Origin: Ciborinia camelliae
Taxonomy: Eukaryota; Ascomycota; Leotiomycetes; Helotiales; Sclerotiniaceae
DNA: 64,000 nt
NCBI GenBank assembly: GCA_025890175.1
Contig: JANPYM010000001.1
Span: 89,187-153,186 of the forward strand
Direction of reading: 5' to 3'
Shown: in pieces, positions 49,196-61,622 of the stretch
Position numbering within the stretch: the stretch's first letter is position 1
How the letters are laid out: each line of letters begins with the position of its first letter
Translations under genes and position numbers: made by a program
The notes under the pieces: generated by a model
Told to the model about the DNA's origin: nothing
The model's database searches: none
The model's input: only the letters and a program-made list of their open reading frames with translations

Positions 49196-49453
49196 ATGGC
49201 ACCAGATATCGGTATCAAAGTTTCCGTCCAAATGAACGGACAGCCCCTATTCCGATCCTCCCAATTGGCTATCAGTGCAACCCGAGTCCGCGCTATCCAA
49301 AGTATCATCGATCAGTGCGCATCGGATATCGAATATCAACTCATGCGGGCAGACGCGGATGAGAGACGAGATGCGGAGCATGATAGAAGATTGCAGGATG
49401 ATTTGAGAGAGCAGATGAGGAATCGTGAGCCGGAGTGGGATAGCCGATTTTGA
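49196..49453 (+). CDS. Small hypothetical protein, 85 aa
   Basis: Single exon with start context ACAATGGCA, a leader without nearby ATGs and an upstream TATA box, which support it as a real gene despite its size. The N-terminal ~35 residues contain alternating hydrophobics (IGIKVSVQMNGQPLF). The C-terminal half is a highly charged, probably helical Arg/Asp/Glu segment (RADADERRDAEHDRRLQDDL). No signal peptide or membrane span. Function unknown; I recognise no family. Confidence 0.6.
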   Translation: MAPDIGIKVSVQMNGQPLFRSSQLAISATRVRAIQSIIDQCASDIEYQLMRADADERRDAEHDRRLQDDLREQMRNREPEWDSRF

Positions 49454-51444
49454 TTGATTGAGTGGTTGGATGGAGGAAGGTGGAGAGAGAGCGGTGGAGA
49501 TATAGATGATGGGATGGATATAGACACGGGGTGGGAGGTTCGTGGGATTGCTGGGGATGGGCAGTGGAATGTGGAGGGGGGAAGGGGGGGAAGGGGGGGG
49601 TATGGTCTAGCTGTGGGATTTGGTGATGGATAAATGGATGTTTAAATACAATAGCAAATTATGCATGGCTTCCGACTTAACATCTAAAATTAGATGCATT
49701 TATGTGAATTGGTACCTTTCTGGCCGAAAATGAAACCTTGTAATCATCAAACCTGTTCGCCGAAGTTAACACCAAGCCCTTATAAATAGATAGATATTCA
49801 ACATCGACGGGGCACTATGAATCATATGCGTACCTACCTACTTGTAATTGAAACCGTCAAGCGTGGAAGAAAGATCAAGTCTCAAAGGGACCAAGTGATC
49901 CACCGAGTCATAACACATGCACATTTCCGCAAGCGAATAGACAGTCTATTTTCAGATAGGTAGAAATAAGCAGCATAATATCCAGCATCTCCAGCTAGCT
50001 CAGCAACAAACTACCCACCCATCTTTCCTCAAACACATCTCATCTACTCTCCCAACTCCATAAAAAAGTTTTTTCAAAACTCAAAAACTGACCCCCGACA
50101 CTAAAAAAAGAAGGAAGCCGTTGAGGGGATTGTGGTTGTAGATGAATGTAGAAGGGTTAATTTTGCTAACGTATATGATCCTGAGGCTACCTATATAAAC
50201 CATTCATCTCTAGATCAGATGATTTCACTCTCCCAATAAATCTGTATACCACTATCTCTTCAAAGTCTGTATGTAAATGATACATGCAACATGTCCACAG
50301 GTCTCTTGTACATCCTTCTTTACCTTACACAACCTCGAGTCGAGTGAAGTGATCATATGAGGTAGGATTAAGGTTTGAGTTACGACATATAAGTATGGCG
50401 CTTGGGGCTTAAGAATCTGCAACGGCTTTTTATTGTTACCGGTAACCTGAATGGCGGACAAACTCCATAAATGAATTGAGCTACGGTACACAAAGTTACA
50501 CCTCATTAAATCTCCCCTGAAACATTCGATCGCTATTCCCGAAGATTGAAATCGAGATTACGATAAGATCTTATATAATATCAGCGTGGTATCTCAAATA
50601 AGAATCTATATTCACATCGTTACAGCAACCATACAGGAAGGGTTTTCATTCAGACTTGCTAAATCTTACTTGTTTCTGAGACCTTATGTTAATTACCCAT
50701 ATCAATTCTTAACTTGCGTGCTAGGATTCTGATCTTATAAAGATAGACATAGATCTTGTTGAACTGATTATATTGTTGTAGTGACTGTCGAGCTAGTGTA
50801 CATAGAACTATTTTATAACAACAGATCTCGAATGTTATAATATATTATGTTAAGCAGGTCTTAAAGTGGTTGGATTCAAAACAAATCGAGCAGGCTGAAA
50901 TTTACCTGCGATATGATGGATTGATGTACTGTTGCACCAACTAGACATCGAGATATGGACCTAGGTCTAGTGATTTATTTAATAGACAAGAAGAGAGACT
51001 CAAGGAGAGAAGTCTGACGATGAACTGCCGCCCTTTATAATGGTTCTCAGGATTTACTTTAACATACATGCATCCCAGTGCCACCAGATTTTGAGTTGAG
51101 TAGAAGGACCATACACAGATCCGAGGTATATATGATTACATCGGAGCATTTGGAGTTGGTATAGTACAGAGTATAGTGAGATAAAGTTGAATGAAACACA
51201 ACACCGACTAGAATGATATGATCATAAATGAGCTATCATGGACCAAATGAATCGTCAGACGGCATGCATTGTTGTACCATGAAATCATTTCAACGTACCA
51301 CTTGGCTGTATTTATTCCTGCTCTGTCAATCCTTTTATGAAAAGCTGCATCCATAATGCCCTCTACTCCATTTTCAATTGATATGGTGTATACATGCATG
51401 CATCTCACTTCTCAGACATCTGACGATGTTGGAAAAAATACAAT
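49454..51444. other. Intergenic, no gene seen
   Basis: A G-rich tract (GGGGGAAGGGGGG) lies at about 49575-49600. No protein-like frame; short frames at 50252 and 51208 lack support. Confidence 0.5.
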
Positions 51445-51732
51445 ATGTCGGCAATATTAATCGCAGTGTGCATTATAATCGTTGCCGTTCTCTTCATAAT
51501 AACTTGTGTTGTATTCTACAGTACGTTGTGTAGCCCCTTGAGAATTTTAATTTATTATCATATACTAATCAGCTATATAGTCAATAGAGAAGATGTGAGA
51601 CCTTTTATACTTTACCATATTGATGGATTTTGTCTTCGATATATTACGCCACGATCACAGGTGACTGGGAGTTTGCCAAATACTCAAGAAAATAGACACT
51701 CAGCACCACATGATTCCACCCGTTTACCTTGA
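51445..51732 (+). CDS. Possible small single-pass membrane protein
   Basis: An open frame of 95 codons from ATG at 51445 contains an almost ideal fungal intron: GTACGT donor at about 51521, TACTAATC branch site and TATATAG acceptor ending at about 51580. The 60-bp intron has no stop, so both spliced (75 aa) and retained (95 aa) forms are translatable. The N-terminus (SAILIAVCIIIVAVLFIITC) is a strong transmembrane segment or signal anchor; the C-terminus is polar with no known motif. A second frame at 51733-51951 begins right after the stop and could be a further exon. Existence is not certain. Confidence 0.4.
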   Translation: MSAILIAVCIIIVAVLFIITCVVFYSTLCSPLRILIYYHILISYIVNREDVRPFILYHIDGFCLRYITPRSQVTGSLPNTQENRHSAPHDSTRLP

Positions 51733-51951
51733 ATGTATGTATATACCCGTTTGCCCACCATACTTGCACTTTCTCAGCTGCTTTCACTTCCTGTTTCCCC
51801 TGCATCTCTGACATTTTTACCAGATATCAAACAGCAACCAAAGATACCCGATGACCTGAGTTTTCCACCATGGTCCCCAAAATCTCACTCGATTTCATGG
51901 TGCCTAATGGAATCTCTACATCAATATTATCATTTATCCACACTGACTTGA

Positions 51952-53991
51952 CGACGCCTTCCTCTTTCAAGAAATAATCACCTACGCTTACCTAGTACCT
52001 ACCACCTGCATCTTCAACACCCGAAGAAACTTTTCTTAGCCATGATCCCCAGCATAACCTACCTCATCAACTCTTTCCTGCGTACTCTCCAGCACCCAAT
52101 TCTGCTACTCATACTCAAAGCTGAATGCCGAAGTCGTGACACTAGGTAACGAGGAGCAAGTCAGGAAAATATCCCGGTGACGAGTTAGAGTTATTTCGTC
52201 CTGTATTTGATGGAAAGAATCGAATCAAGTTGATGCTGTACTACAGTGTTTATCCATGCAATCTACCATTCCCATTCCCATTGCATCCCTTTAGCAAATA
52301 GAACCTCAACCTCAATCTCAATTAAAAACACCTCATCATCAATCCCCTCTCTCGTAAATTCCACCCATGAAATACGCATTTATTATTCAAGAAACTAAAA
52401 CAAATTATCTTCATACTGTACCCCAATCTTAAGATCCTGCTTTCACTTCCACTTTCACATACAGGAGGTACACTTATACTCCTAATTCCACTCCCACTTC
52501 CATTAATCCATCCGTCCTCTTCTTCCAAATATTCATCATGATCATGATCATTCCACTTCTCTCAATATCAATATCCAAAAGACACCGCACCCTCGCCGCA
52601 ATGTATACGGGAAGCTCAAGTTCAGAGTTTATATACCGATTTTGCGGGGAGTTCTTTCCAAGAAAATGGAGCTGTTATAGAAAATTTTCAATATAAAGGG
52701 AGCGGACGCCATAAACCTAAAACTATATATATATGGGAGTGATCCGACTTTCCACTCCCACGGTTATCGAGGATCCCTCGCCTTTGGAAATGGCAGGGCG
52801 AGGATTGGAATTTAATTTTTTTGCATGATTATTCAGGGTGCTGAAGAGTGAAGACGGAGAGGGAGAGGAGGGAAATATGATATTATGAGAGGATAGGAAC
52901 GACGATAATAAGAAATATAACAACTCTCCAAGCCAAAAGCTGACAAAAATCCTCATCTTCATCTCCCTGTTCTGCTATCTATCTAAAGTAGGTATCCTTA
53001 GAGAACTTGAATCATGAACTATATATAATCCCCTCGCCTCCCATCACTCCCTCTCCCACTCCCACTCCCTCAATGATATGATATAACATCAATATATCAG
53101 GGCAGAAAAAACGAAAAAATGTAAGAAAAGAGAGTATAAAAAAGTATAAATCCGAGATATACCATATCAAACCAAAGTGATTCCTACCTGTTGATATAAA
53201 ATAGTTCTACATACACTATATTTGTTTCATTTACATATCTATCCATCCATTCTCCACACCACACCACCTGAAGAAAATCCAATACCGCCATGTCGCCATC
53301 ATCATCATCATCATCGCTAGAAAATTTCGTTCGTTCTCACCTACCCACACTCTAACTAACTAACCATCTTGCTCACTCACCCATCCATTCATACATCATT
53401 CATCATTCATCATAATTCCCCCTATCATAACTATCTTATTTAGATACCCAATAATCTCCCATCCAATCCCATCCAATCCAATCTATTGCTCTGCCTTCCC
53501 CGCCGGCATCTTCCAGCTTAGATCAGATTTAGATTCCGACAAATAACAAATACACCCCCTCTATGAACAAAACGTCTACGTTTAAACACCTTCCTTATAC
53601 ATAATCAAATCACCCTCACTCACTCACCCACTCACTCACTCACTCATGATACATGTATGTATAAAAAAAATCCGAGTCCAGGTCTTTTTTGACATTTCGC
53701 CATATGGATTTGCTGCCGTACAGTGTCAAAATCAATCAAGGAGGTTGACGACGATTTTCCTTCCTCATATAAATCGTCTTTTTTTCTCGTTCCTGCTGTC
53801 ATTCATTCATTCATTCATTCATTCATTCATTGAGATGAAGATTTTTATGATTCAGGTTCGGAAATCGGGGTTCTTCTTTCTCGAGGAGATTCTGATTCTG
53901 GGCTTTTCTTTTCGCGTTCGCGTTCTTGTTCTGATTCTGATTCATGGTGTCGATGGGTTTCTTCCTCTCGTTGATTCTGGGGTTTTTTCCC
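51952..53991. other. Intergenic, low-complexity, no gene seen
   Basis: CT-rich and repeat-rich DNA: a CATCAT run near 53300, ACTCACTC repeats near 53615-53645, and an ATTC run near 53800-53830. The 3' UTR of the minus-strand gene ending at 53992 may fall at its right end. Confidence 0.5.
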
Positions 53992-54825
53992 TCATTCTTG
54001 TTCTTTTTCTTGTTCTTGCGCTAATTCCAATTCCGATTCACGACTCGATGTTCCAATCTTCGTATCCTCCAATTCATTCCCAACAACCGCTCCCTCAACC
54101 CCTGCCCATCTCTCATGACCATATCTAAACAGCGGATCCCGATTAATAATATCTTGACGTTGTCTTTCCCAAGAAACTTCAAATCGCCTCGACATATCCA
54201 GATAGGTGGCCATCCCGAGTCGGATTCTGGTAAACGTCATTTTCCGTCGTTGTCTCTCCACGTACTCATCGTGTCGTTGTAACTCCTCGTTTGTGCTTTC
54301 CGCGAGCTGGTCTAGCGTGTCGATTGGTGGGGGGTTTTCGTTCTTTAGACGCATGATTTCTACCTGGTCGTCTAATGCTTTTTTTCTTCGTTTGCTCATT
54401 TCGGAGGTCGAATCTTCGGGCGAGACTCTCTTTCGTTTGATCATCTCGCCTTCGTTTTCTTCAATCGCCTCCCTCCCCAAACCCTCTCCTATTCTTAATC
54501 TCCCCCTCACATCATTTTCCCCTCTCATCTCACTTTCAGGTTCAGATTCCTTTCTGAAAATATTCCCCGACCCCTGCCCGCTTTTTTCCTCCCCCATCAA
54601 TAATCTTTCCCCCTCCCCCTCCTCCCTATCCTCCCCGCTCCTCTTCCAACCTCCAGCCCCCATCTCCCTCATTACCCCCAACCTCTCATGAATCTCAGCC
54701 TGGCGAACCGTAAACTCCCACCACCTCTCCACCTTGACAATCTCCCAGAAGGCGTAGACGCCGAGGCCCAAACACGGTATATGTTGGATTTTCGTATCGA
54801 TCGTGAGTCCGATTCCTCCATTCAT
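53992..54825 (-). CDS. Unrecognised charged protein
   Basis: A 277-residue frame from the ATG at 54825. Residues ~10-50 (IPCLGLGVYAFWEIVKVERW) contain a moderately hydrophobic segment and a helix-like stretch (FTVRQAEIHERLG). The middle is Glu/Arg/Gly-rich and probably disordered, followed by a basic KRKR/KRRKK patch. Residues ~170-235 look helical (RRKMTFTRIRLGMATYLDMS), and the C-terminus is Glu/Gln-rich. The frame stays open ~80 bp upstream of the ATG to a CTAAT...CAACAG that resembles a branch site and acceptor, so an upstream coding exon or a 5' UTR intron is likely. I found no first exon that joins in frame. Function unknown. Confidence 0.55.
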   Translation of the reverse strand: MNGGIGLTIDTKIQHIPCLGLGVYAFWEIVKVERWWEFTVRQAEIHERLGVMREMGAGGWKRSGEDREEGEGERLLMGEEKSGQGSGNIFRKESEPESEMRGENDVRGRLRIGEGLGREAIEENEGEMIKRKRVSPEDSTSEMSKRRKKALDDQVEIMRLKNENPPPIDTLDQLAESTNEELQRHDEYVERQRRKMTFTRIRLGMATYLDMSRRFEVSWERQRQDIINRDPLFRYGHERWAGVEGAVVGNELEDTKIGTSSRESELELAQEQEKEQE

Positions 54826-57440
54826 GAGGATGGAATTTCGACCGGTTCTTTGGAGATGCGTTTTGAGGATTTTTTCGATCGTGACGGTCTGTTGAGTGTT
54901 TAGATGTTAATTAGTCTTTAACCTCACAACTTGATGACCTCATAACCTTGTCACACCCCAGCAACCAAAAAAAAACAAATAACAAAAAATAATAAAATAA
55001 TAATAAAAAAGAATAACAAACCCCCTTAACCTTCAACCATAAAAAATCCCCATGTTCACACGTTTCCAACCGAATGCCCGGTTGCAGAATCGCAACATAA
55101 TATTCCCACGATTTGCGCGGGATGAGGGGGAGATTTGATGATGCGATTCGATGGAGATGTCTGTTATATATTTTAGATGTATTAGCTTTGGTTTTGTTTC
55201 AGTTGTATCCAGGATACATTAGCTTGGTTTGGTTTTGGTTTTGTACCATTGAATAATAAGGGTACGTATCTCTTGGTATCTCTTCAAATAGGGATGTAGC
55301 TATGGTGGCGCATGCATGCTTACTTGCATAGGTAGGTAGGTAGGTAGGTACTTACGTTTTGACGTCTTCTTTTTTTCGAACCATGATTAACTAGGTATGT
55401 ATGCAAGGTACGGTACCTATCGATAGATATGATATGATATGATATAAGGTTCCAATTATGGAGTTGAGATCCATTCGCATGCCAGATACCAAAAGCAGAA
55501 AGATATTTATCTACTATTCTTAATAGATTGTAAGATACAGAAATGGAGTAAATTTTAAATAAATAAAAGAGTATGTCCAGTATGTATGTATGTATCAAGT
55601 AAGTCCACGTAAATAGGTATGTATAAAAGAAGAAGAAGCCGTAGGTAACCTTTACTCGTAATAAATTGTTGAGACCTGGAAAGAAAAACCACCCCACTCC
55701 ACCCCACCTCATCTACCCGACAAGGTAAAATAAATTAAATAACCTTAAATATAAATAGGGAGGTATAAAAAAACCTCAGCTATAAACGCGGGGTATCTAT
55801 CACTTCCATGGATTGGTACGGTATGGTAAATTTTCGGAATTATAATTATAACGTCAATCCCATTTGCTTCAAATTCAAAGTCTTGCTGGTGCTCTTCCTA
55901 ATGCTCCTCTCGATACTCCTCCTAAAGCTCTCCACCAATTAAAATAAAACCAGTGAATATCAGCCATTAGCCATTGGCAGTCATCTTAGCAAATGACCTG
56001 ATTAAACTCACTTTTTTCCCAGGCTGTATTCTGTATTCTGGCAGATGTTATCAGTGAATTTCCAAGGTTAGGTATCTAGGTGGGTAGGGACTTATATCTG
56101 TAATTACACTCTCCGTACATACACTCCTTATAAATACATTCCCCGTATATATGGATACAACTTCCCTCCACTTTCCTTTCCTTCCCCCCCCTTTCTCCAA
56201 CTCACGCAAAATCCTCATACTACTTTAACTTCATCCGTATTTCGGGAAGGAGAGAAGAGAATAGAGGTATCGGTATCTACTCGTCTGTAGCATGATCTCC
56301 AGCTTCATCTTCGAGTCCGCCACTCAATAAATCCTAGGGCTGGGACTGGGGCGGGAAGAGCGAAGATTAATGGTCGGCAGATGCTGGAAGAGTAGCATGC
56401 GACATCTTCGGGGCGCTTGGAAAGACAGGAGATGGTCCCGCTCGATTGAGGAAGGGAAGGCTGGTGTCGGATTCAGCGACGGTATGAATGATTCCACATT
56501 TATCTTGTGGACTTCGACTATGAGAAGGGAGGAGAAAGTCCATTTCTGAGGGTTACTCAGAATTATCTTTGATTGGTGAATACGATAAAAGATGCGATTT
56601 GAATGAAGATTCCATGATGTCCAGGCGACGATTGGAATATTCAGTACGTTAGAAAAAGATTTCAATATTTCATGAAGAGCTCTCCAAAACTTGACGAGAC
56701 GCGGAGTTAAATGTATCTTTGAGAGGCATTAAATAAGAGTACTGTATGACAATCAATATATACCATGATGATGATAATATATAAAACGATGAAAGGATTC
56801 TGTACTTGTTGTAGGTGTGAAAGGAAATGGTTGATTTATGATTAAAGGTACGATGGTAAGACTAGTCTATATAGGTAGCTACCTAATCTAGTAGGAGGAC
56901 TTATTTATAGAGTCGCACTTGCCATATTGAACTGGTTCTCTAATAGCTGGAGCGACGTGGGATGATTTAAGATAATAAAACAGCAATAACAAGGCAAAAA
57001 GATGACAAATAAATACGTACAATACTATATGCAACCTGTGTTAACACCTGTACTACAAGTGAAAGTAAGAGCAACCTAACAAACAGTAACAGTAATCACC
57101 ACACGACAGTTAAACAGAGGAGGAGAAAGGAGGGGAGGGGAGGGGAGGATAGGTGTTCAATCAAATAACCATCCATGATTTGATTCTGATTATAATTGCT
57201 CAGAAAGTTCGTTTTCTGAAGTAAAAGTCAATAGTTAGGTACCAAAAAGATAAATTTAATTCCATTCCATTCCATTTTATTTTATTTTCTCTACCATACT
57301 CATACCCATCCCCCTCCTCCTCCCATCCCCTCTCCCCCATCCATCAACCCATCCCCCTCCTCCTCCCCTCCCCTTTCCCCCTCTCTCCCCCTCCTCCTCC
57401 CCTCCCCACCCTCCTCTCCTCCCCACCTCCATCCAACCCC
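54826..57440. other. Intergenic, no gene supported
   Basis: Contains a TAGG microsatellite near 55330, GATAT repeats near 55427-55445 and CT-rich DNA at about 57290-57430. A 113-codon minus frame at 56665..56324 lacks promoter, intron or domain evidence. The P4-ATPase 3' UTR lies just left of 57441. Confidence 0.45.
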
Positions 57441-60400
57441 TCAAATCCCCTGGACCTTCCTATAACTAGGAGGTTTAATCGTCCTCCTAATAACCTTCCC
57501 CGCATACGGAGGAACAAGGGAGACGGCCGAGATAGCCGCGACTCTCCAGACGAAGGCCCTAAAGAGTTGCGTTTGGTATTAGCGATGTGTTGCGTTTTAT
57601 TCTATCCTAGCATCGAGGTACATCGTGCATTATGGAATGAACTCCCCATCCCCCATTCCAATCCAACCCATCCAAATCGGCATTCAAAGAAAGAAAAAAA
57701 AAACTCACCAAGTAAGAATAAAGCCCAAATCAAAGTAACCGCCCAGGAAAGGAATACTACCGAGATACAAGAACAAAGTACCAATCAAGCTAACAATCAT
57801 AACCGGATGCCACGTGGTAATTTCAAACGCGACCATCGTAAGTTCATTAAGAACCAGCACTGTAAAGCTAACGGCGACCATGCGGGGGCCATCGACTTCC
57901 GTGAGAATTTGCGAGAGGCCCTGGATCATCCCGCCTTGATAGATGGAGACGAAGACCCAGACGAAGAACGTGCGATAGGAGAGGGAAGAGCCGGACGTGA
58001 GTTCTTTGTAAAGTTCGGGGTAGAGGTTGGCGAGATTTTCATCCACGTCTTTATCGAGGACCAGGGAGAAGACGGGTGCCATGGTGTAAACCGTGGCGTA
58101 GCCGACCAGGAGCCAATCTTTGTATAAACCTTCGGGTTCGAATTTAATCGCGATACTATACATGGTTTGACAAACACTAATGATGAGACCACGATGAATA
58201 ACGAATTGGGCGAGTTTGGCACTACGTTTGTAACTATTTCGACCGTGCCAGACGAGAAGTTTCGTGAGATGACAGAATTGTTCGATGGAGAAGTCGGCAG
58301 CAAGACTAGCTTGTCTACCTTCTTTTCCAACAATACCAACGCCAACATCAGCAGCTTGGATCATGGAAACATCATTACCTCCATCTCCGATACAACAAAC
58401 CCGTTTTTTGGTATATTCTCGAATAAGTTTGGCGACATCGGCTTTTTGAGTGGGAGAACATCGACATGCTACTACTGCTGGGAGAAGAACCGCCAATGAG
58501 ATAAATTCGGTACGAAAATGTGTTAGAAGTAAAGCCAAACTCTCTCCATCGATTAATAGGCATGCGTCAGTTTTACCACGAAGAAAGTCGAGATGATCTT
58601 GAGCGTTATCCTTTCGTTTGAGTTTGTCGATGGTATGGATGTACTGACCCCTAGCAACCAATTTGGCACTCACGGCAACGCAACGAGCGGTTTCAACTTT
58701 ATCACCTGTCAACATCCAAATCTTGATACCGGCATTTCGTAATAATTCCAAGGATGGCTTGACGTCTTTTTGAAGTTTATCCTCAACACCAGTGACACCT
58801 AAAAGTTCGAGATCCTTTTCGAGGAAATGTGAAACAACACGAGCCATGCCGGCATCTCGATTGTTTATGGAAATCGATGCTTCTTTATAACTCTGAGAGA
58901 AATCCTTATAATTCTGAATTGACATCTTCTTTCGTCCAACAACCAAAGTGCGAAGACCTTCTCTAGCCATATTTGCAGTTTCCTCATCAAGCCAATCATT
59001 TGAAGCAACAATAGATGTCATAACGGTATCAGCTCCTTTTTGATAGAACCAAATCTCACCAGCTTCGAGATTGCTGCTAGTAGATGTTTCAGAGCCATCC
59101 AGGAATTGAACAATGATGCCCATGCGTTTGCCTTCAGATGTGAATGGGAATACCTCAAGAATACGAACACGAACGACAGAACGACCAGTATCTACTGACT
59201 GTAAAAGCATGCCTTTCCTATCACGATGAATCAATCGTAGGCCAACAGCTTCTGTCCATTTAACAATCGCAATTTCATCGGGTGAGGAAGCTTGATAAGA
59301 GGTTACATCCTTGCCATCTATTTCTTCGATAGTTGGGGTGACATTGTGACAAAGAGCAAGGGCGAGAACTACATCACGTACACGCGATCCAATTTCTCTT
59401 CGTGTTCTTGTGGCGGTGATAGTGGTTGAAGCTACAGAGGAAGGCGTGACAAGTACTGAAGATTGATTGGCATCTACTGGAACTGAAAATCCTTGCCTGA
59501 CGTAGGAAGCAACTTCATCCATTGCTTCGTTTGCATATGAAACGGTTCCGACATGAATTTTCTTCATTTCCATCTCATTTTGTGTTAATGTTCCGGTTTT
59601 ATCGCTGAGTAGGTATTCAATTCGACCAAGTTCTTCGGGTATGGTACTTGTGCGGACAACAGCTCCTTCAATTCCTGGGTCTCGTTGAATAAACCAAGAG
59701 TAAACACTCTTTCCCATGTCTAAATTGACACGAAGACTGATAGGAACGATAGTAGAAAATAATACCAAGAACCTCATGATCTTAACGTACCATTTAACGC
59801 CTTCAACATGCTCAATACCTTCTAGGGCTACAAGGACGATAGATAATGTAAGGGTCAAGGCGCATAGGATCTTCGTAAGGGAGTTAATCTCATTTTCTAA
59901 AAGGCCCGTCTTTGAGCGAGATGGAGATGTAGAAAGTGCTGATCGAGTTTGAGGTCCAGTATATACAATGACGGCTAAAGTGGTAGCACTTGATGCAAGA
60001 ACAGTGTTAGCCCAGGCAGTGTTGTCAATCGTTAATGGAGCTGAATCGCCATCTTGATCGCTATCATCTACATTTGCTCTTCCTTTCGGCAAATGTGGAT
60101 CATATCCATCAATGCCTTTAGGCAAAAGACTAACGGTGCCAATAAATTCGTTGACCTTCTTATCAGGCTTCCCGGCTACAACACGAAGACGTACAAACTC
60201 GGATGGGTCAAGAGATTGTGTTAGAGGAGAACCCAACCTTAACTTCCAATCTGTCTCACCATCCAATTGATCTGTTCGAATAAAGGTTTCACCAACACCA
60301 GCGGCATCAGCGGAAGGTGTATTACCAAGTTTTGATGTTGACCCCCGGGATTCTGAAGTGGTAGCTTGTGATTGATCAATTGAAGGATCAGATATTGGAT

Positions 60401-61622
60401 CTACCAGTAAAGATTCGGATGGCTCAGCAAGAGTGGTCACTGCAGCTTCATGTGTTACAGCAGCTGAAGATTCATTGGCTGTACTCTTCAGAATAACGAC
60501 ATCCGCAGGAACTCTTTGATCTTTTCCCAATTTCAAGACATCCCCAACTTTCAAGTCCCGGGATTTTCGAATCACTTCACGAACACTCGAGGTCGGTGCA
60601 TCTCTTCCCTGGCTCTCGGCATTTTCCTCTTCTTCTTGTATATCTGATAAACGGTCCGGCTGGACTAAAGATCTCCCCTTTTTTGCTTTCCCCTTAGACT
60701 TTAGCTTCCTCCTTGCACTATAACTATCCGTATCCGCTATTGATGGTTTATCGAAACATAGAACGGTGTATCCTTCGGAGTTTGCCTCTGAATCTCGTCT
60801 CCGTCTTCCAATGTCATCAAAAGCCTCCTTTCCCAGGGTGATCGCTAAAACAAATAATAAAGGCACAATATATGTTGAAAGGTATCCAATTCGCAGAGGG
60901 GGTATCGCTTGAGATAGAGCGACGAGTAAAAAGTACATGTTGAAAAAGAAAGAAAATTCGTTATACAGAGTTCGCGGTAAAAAGCTGATAGGGGTATATT
61001 TCGCATTCGAAACGGCATTGGGTGGAAATCGTGAAGTTTGTGTGGCACCGACCTGTACCGTCCTGGATGAAGCCGAATCATGTTTTTCTTCTTGTTCATC
61101 TTCCTCTTCTAGTGGTGGCTGCGAGTTATTGTTACCTGATAAGAAGCTTGGGAGTCGTAGCTGTGATGATATATTCTTTACCTTGTCGAAGCTGGATCGA
61201 CGTCGTCTTCGAGAGCTTCCACTCCTTTCTCCGGATAATAAAGGTGCATCGTCATCGGCGGCATTCGAGCTCCCTCCTGATGTCCTCCCCATACCATCCC
61301 CTCCAAAATCGTCATTTAATAAGCCTCGCAGATCCTCAGTATCCGTATCTAGATCCCTGTTTCTTCCTAAATCACCGTAACCTCTATTTCTTCCAAAATT
61401 TCGCAGACCACCCATCCGCAGGTTCCTTAAAGGTATATGAGGACCTCTTCTTTCTTCTCTTGATTTTTGCTGATTGCGTGACGAAGCGTTTGATGGGTTA
61501 GAGGTTGCAGAAGTGATTGGATCCAGTTCCTGCAAGTCCAGCTCAAGGTCGGAATCCGCATCATCCACAGGAGAATCTGGCTCTGGTGGATTTTGCTGAC
61601 GATATGCAGCATTTGAAGACAT
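57441..61622 (-). CDS. neo1: NEO1-type P4-ATPase phospholipid flippase
   Basis: Two exons, 61622..57709 and 57558..57441, joined by a 150-bp intron (GTGAGT donor, TTTAG acceptor). The join restores Trp and gives 1,343 residues ending PPSYRKVQGI. P4 hallmarks: DGET in the actuator domain at ~454, PISL in TM4 at ~627, DKTGTLT phosphorylation loop at 674-680, KGAD at ~862, TGDK at ~972 and GDGGND at ~1079. A long acidic and Arg-rich cytosolic N-terminus precedes TM1, and inserts at ~285-345 and ~385-440 enlarge the actuator region. NEO1-type enzymes move aminophospholipids to the cytosolic leaflet of Golgi/endosome membranes and, unlike Drs2 types, work without a Cdc50 partner. Assignment to the NEO1 branch rests on overall sequence resemblance and the C-terminus. 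Confidence 0.92.

Noticed and set aside
53646..54691. Plus-strand frames of ~160 codons near 53.6-54.7 kb
   Set aside because: One is antisense to the charged-protein gene and the other is low-complexity; neither has a promoter or domain.
57567..61501. Plus-strand frames opposite the P4-ATPase gene
   Set aside because: Shadows of a long, well-supported coding exon on the minus strand.
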